From Bradyrhizobium viridifuturi (GTDB lineage: Bacteria > Pseudomonadota > Alphaproteobacteria > Rhizobiales > Xanthobacteraceae), in contig NZ_LGTB01000040.1 of the NCBI RefSeq assembly GCF_001238275.1, positions 37,842-101,841 of the forward strand: a stretch of DNA of 64,000 nt. Direction: 5' to 3'. The position numbers and the translations under genes are program-made. The notes beneath the pieces were generated by a model. It was given only the letters and a program-made list of their open reading frames with translations. It searched no databases and was not told the origin of the DNA. Positions within the stretch are counted from its first letter, which is position 1; each line of letters begins with the position of its first letter. Shown here in pieces: positions 63,976 to 64,000 of this stretch.

Positions 63976-64000
63976 CGGCGCAGGGTGGGTTACGGCTTCG

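Overview
The window looks like a chromosomal segment of a Bradyrhizobium-type alphaproteobacterium (Rhizobiales, Nitrobacteraceae). The basis is GC-rich coding DNA with strong third-position bias, the order dgt-argS-SPOR-nagZ-scpA-scpB-tatABC-serS-surE-pcm-(LysM/LytM lipoprotein), folate-dependent trmFO, alphaproteobacterial LexA boxes (GAAC-N7-GAAC), small outer-membrane barrels with the LAARPYTKAPP-type N-terminus, and interspersed palindromic repeats. It is inferred from content only; no database search was run. No tRNA, rRNA, CRISPR array, prophage or intact insertion sequence was seen.

Layout. 1-471: 3' end of an RND efflux pump. 533-2210: erpA-like Fe-S carrier diverging from a dGTPase-like gene. 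2220-10259: dense forward block (argS, SPOR protein, nagZ, scpA, scpB, tatA, tatB, tatC) for translation, envelope, chromosome segregation and folded-protein export. 10456-16654: serS, a Pro/Glu repeat protein, surE, a frameshifted response regulator, pcm, and an NlpD-like lipoprotein with a degenerate LytM domain. 16781-20153 (minus): porin, YkgJ-type Cys-cluster protein, DUF815 ATPase. 20345-24635 (plus): yajC-secD-secF, then an Mth938-domain gene and a squalene-synthase-like gene lacking its Asp motifs; these two resemble mitochondrial complex I assembly factors NDUFAF3 and NDUFAF6. 24632-27815 (minus): DUF1488-like protein, a kinase-like protein fused to an ANL (AMP-binding) C-terminal domain, trmFO, and a 50-aa DUF1127 protein. 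28560-34787: small secreted protein, AraC regulator, DUF3574 and DUF2189 genes with apparent frameshifts, MltB-type transglycosylase, DUF3597 protein, Tat-signal FAH-family protein, GNAT. 34889-42854: TPR protein, SPW membrane protein, acyl-CoA synthetase plus PPC/DUF296 protein, WYL-like gene divergent from an ATPase, then an MxaD-like SRPBCC protein, YVTN propeller and cytochrome c. 43008-46318: hemerythrin, PRC-barrel, VOC and Coa1-like genes mixed with palindromic repeats, a partial PRC duplicate and a truncated AlbA_2 gene. 46321-53037: uvrA, two paralogous barrels with identical terminators, ssb, DUF2306 membrane gene behind a 33-bp palindrome. 53250-63975: gyrA, ECF sigma factor with SnoaL-like domain plus SDR, kup, small secreted protein, coaD, two cyclophilins flanking a TonB-C-like gene, queA.

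Most noteworthy: the kinase/ANL-C fusion; the secDF-linked complex I assembly pair; paired SOS boxes for uvrA and ssb; the DUF2306 operator; repeat-driven decay around 44.1-46.3 kb; and several genes whose breaks all correspond to one missing base, which raises either recent decay or assembly error.
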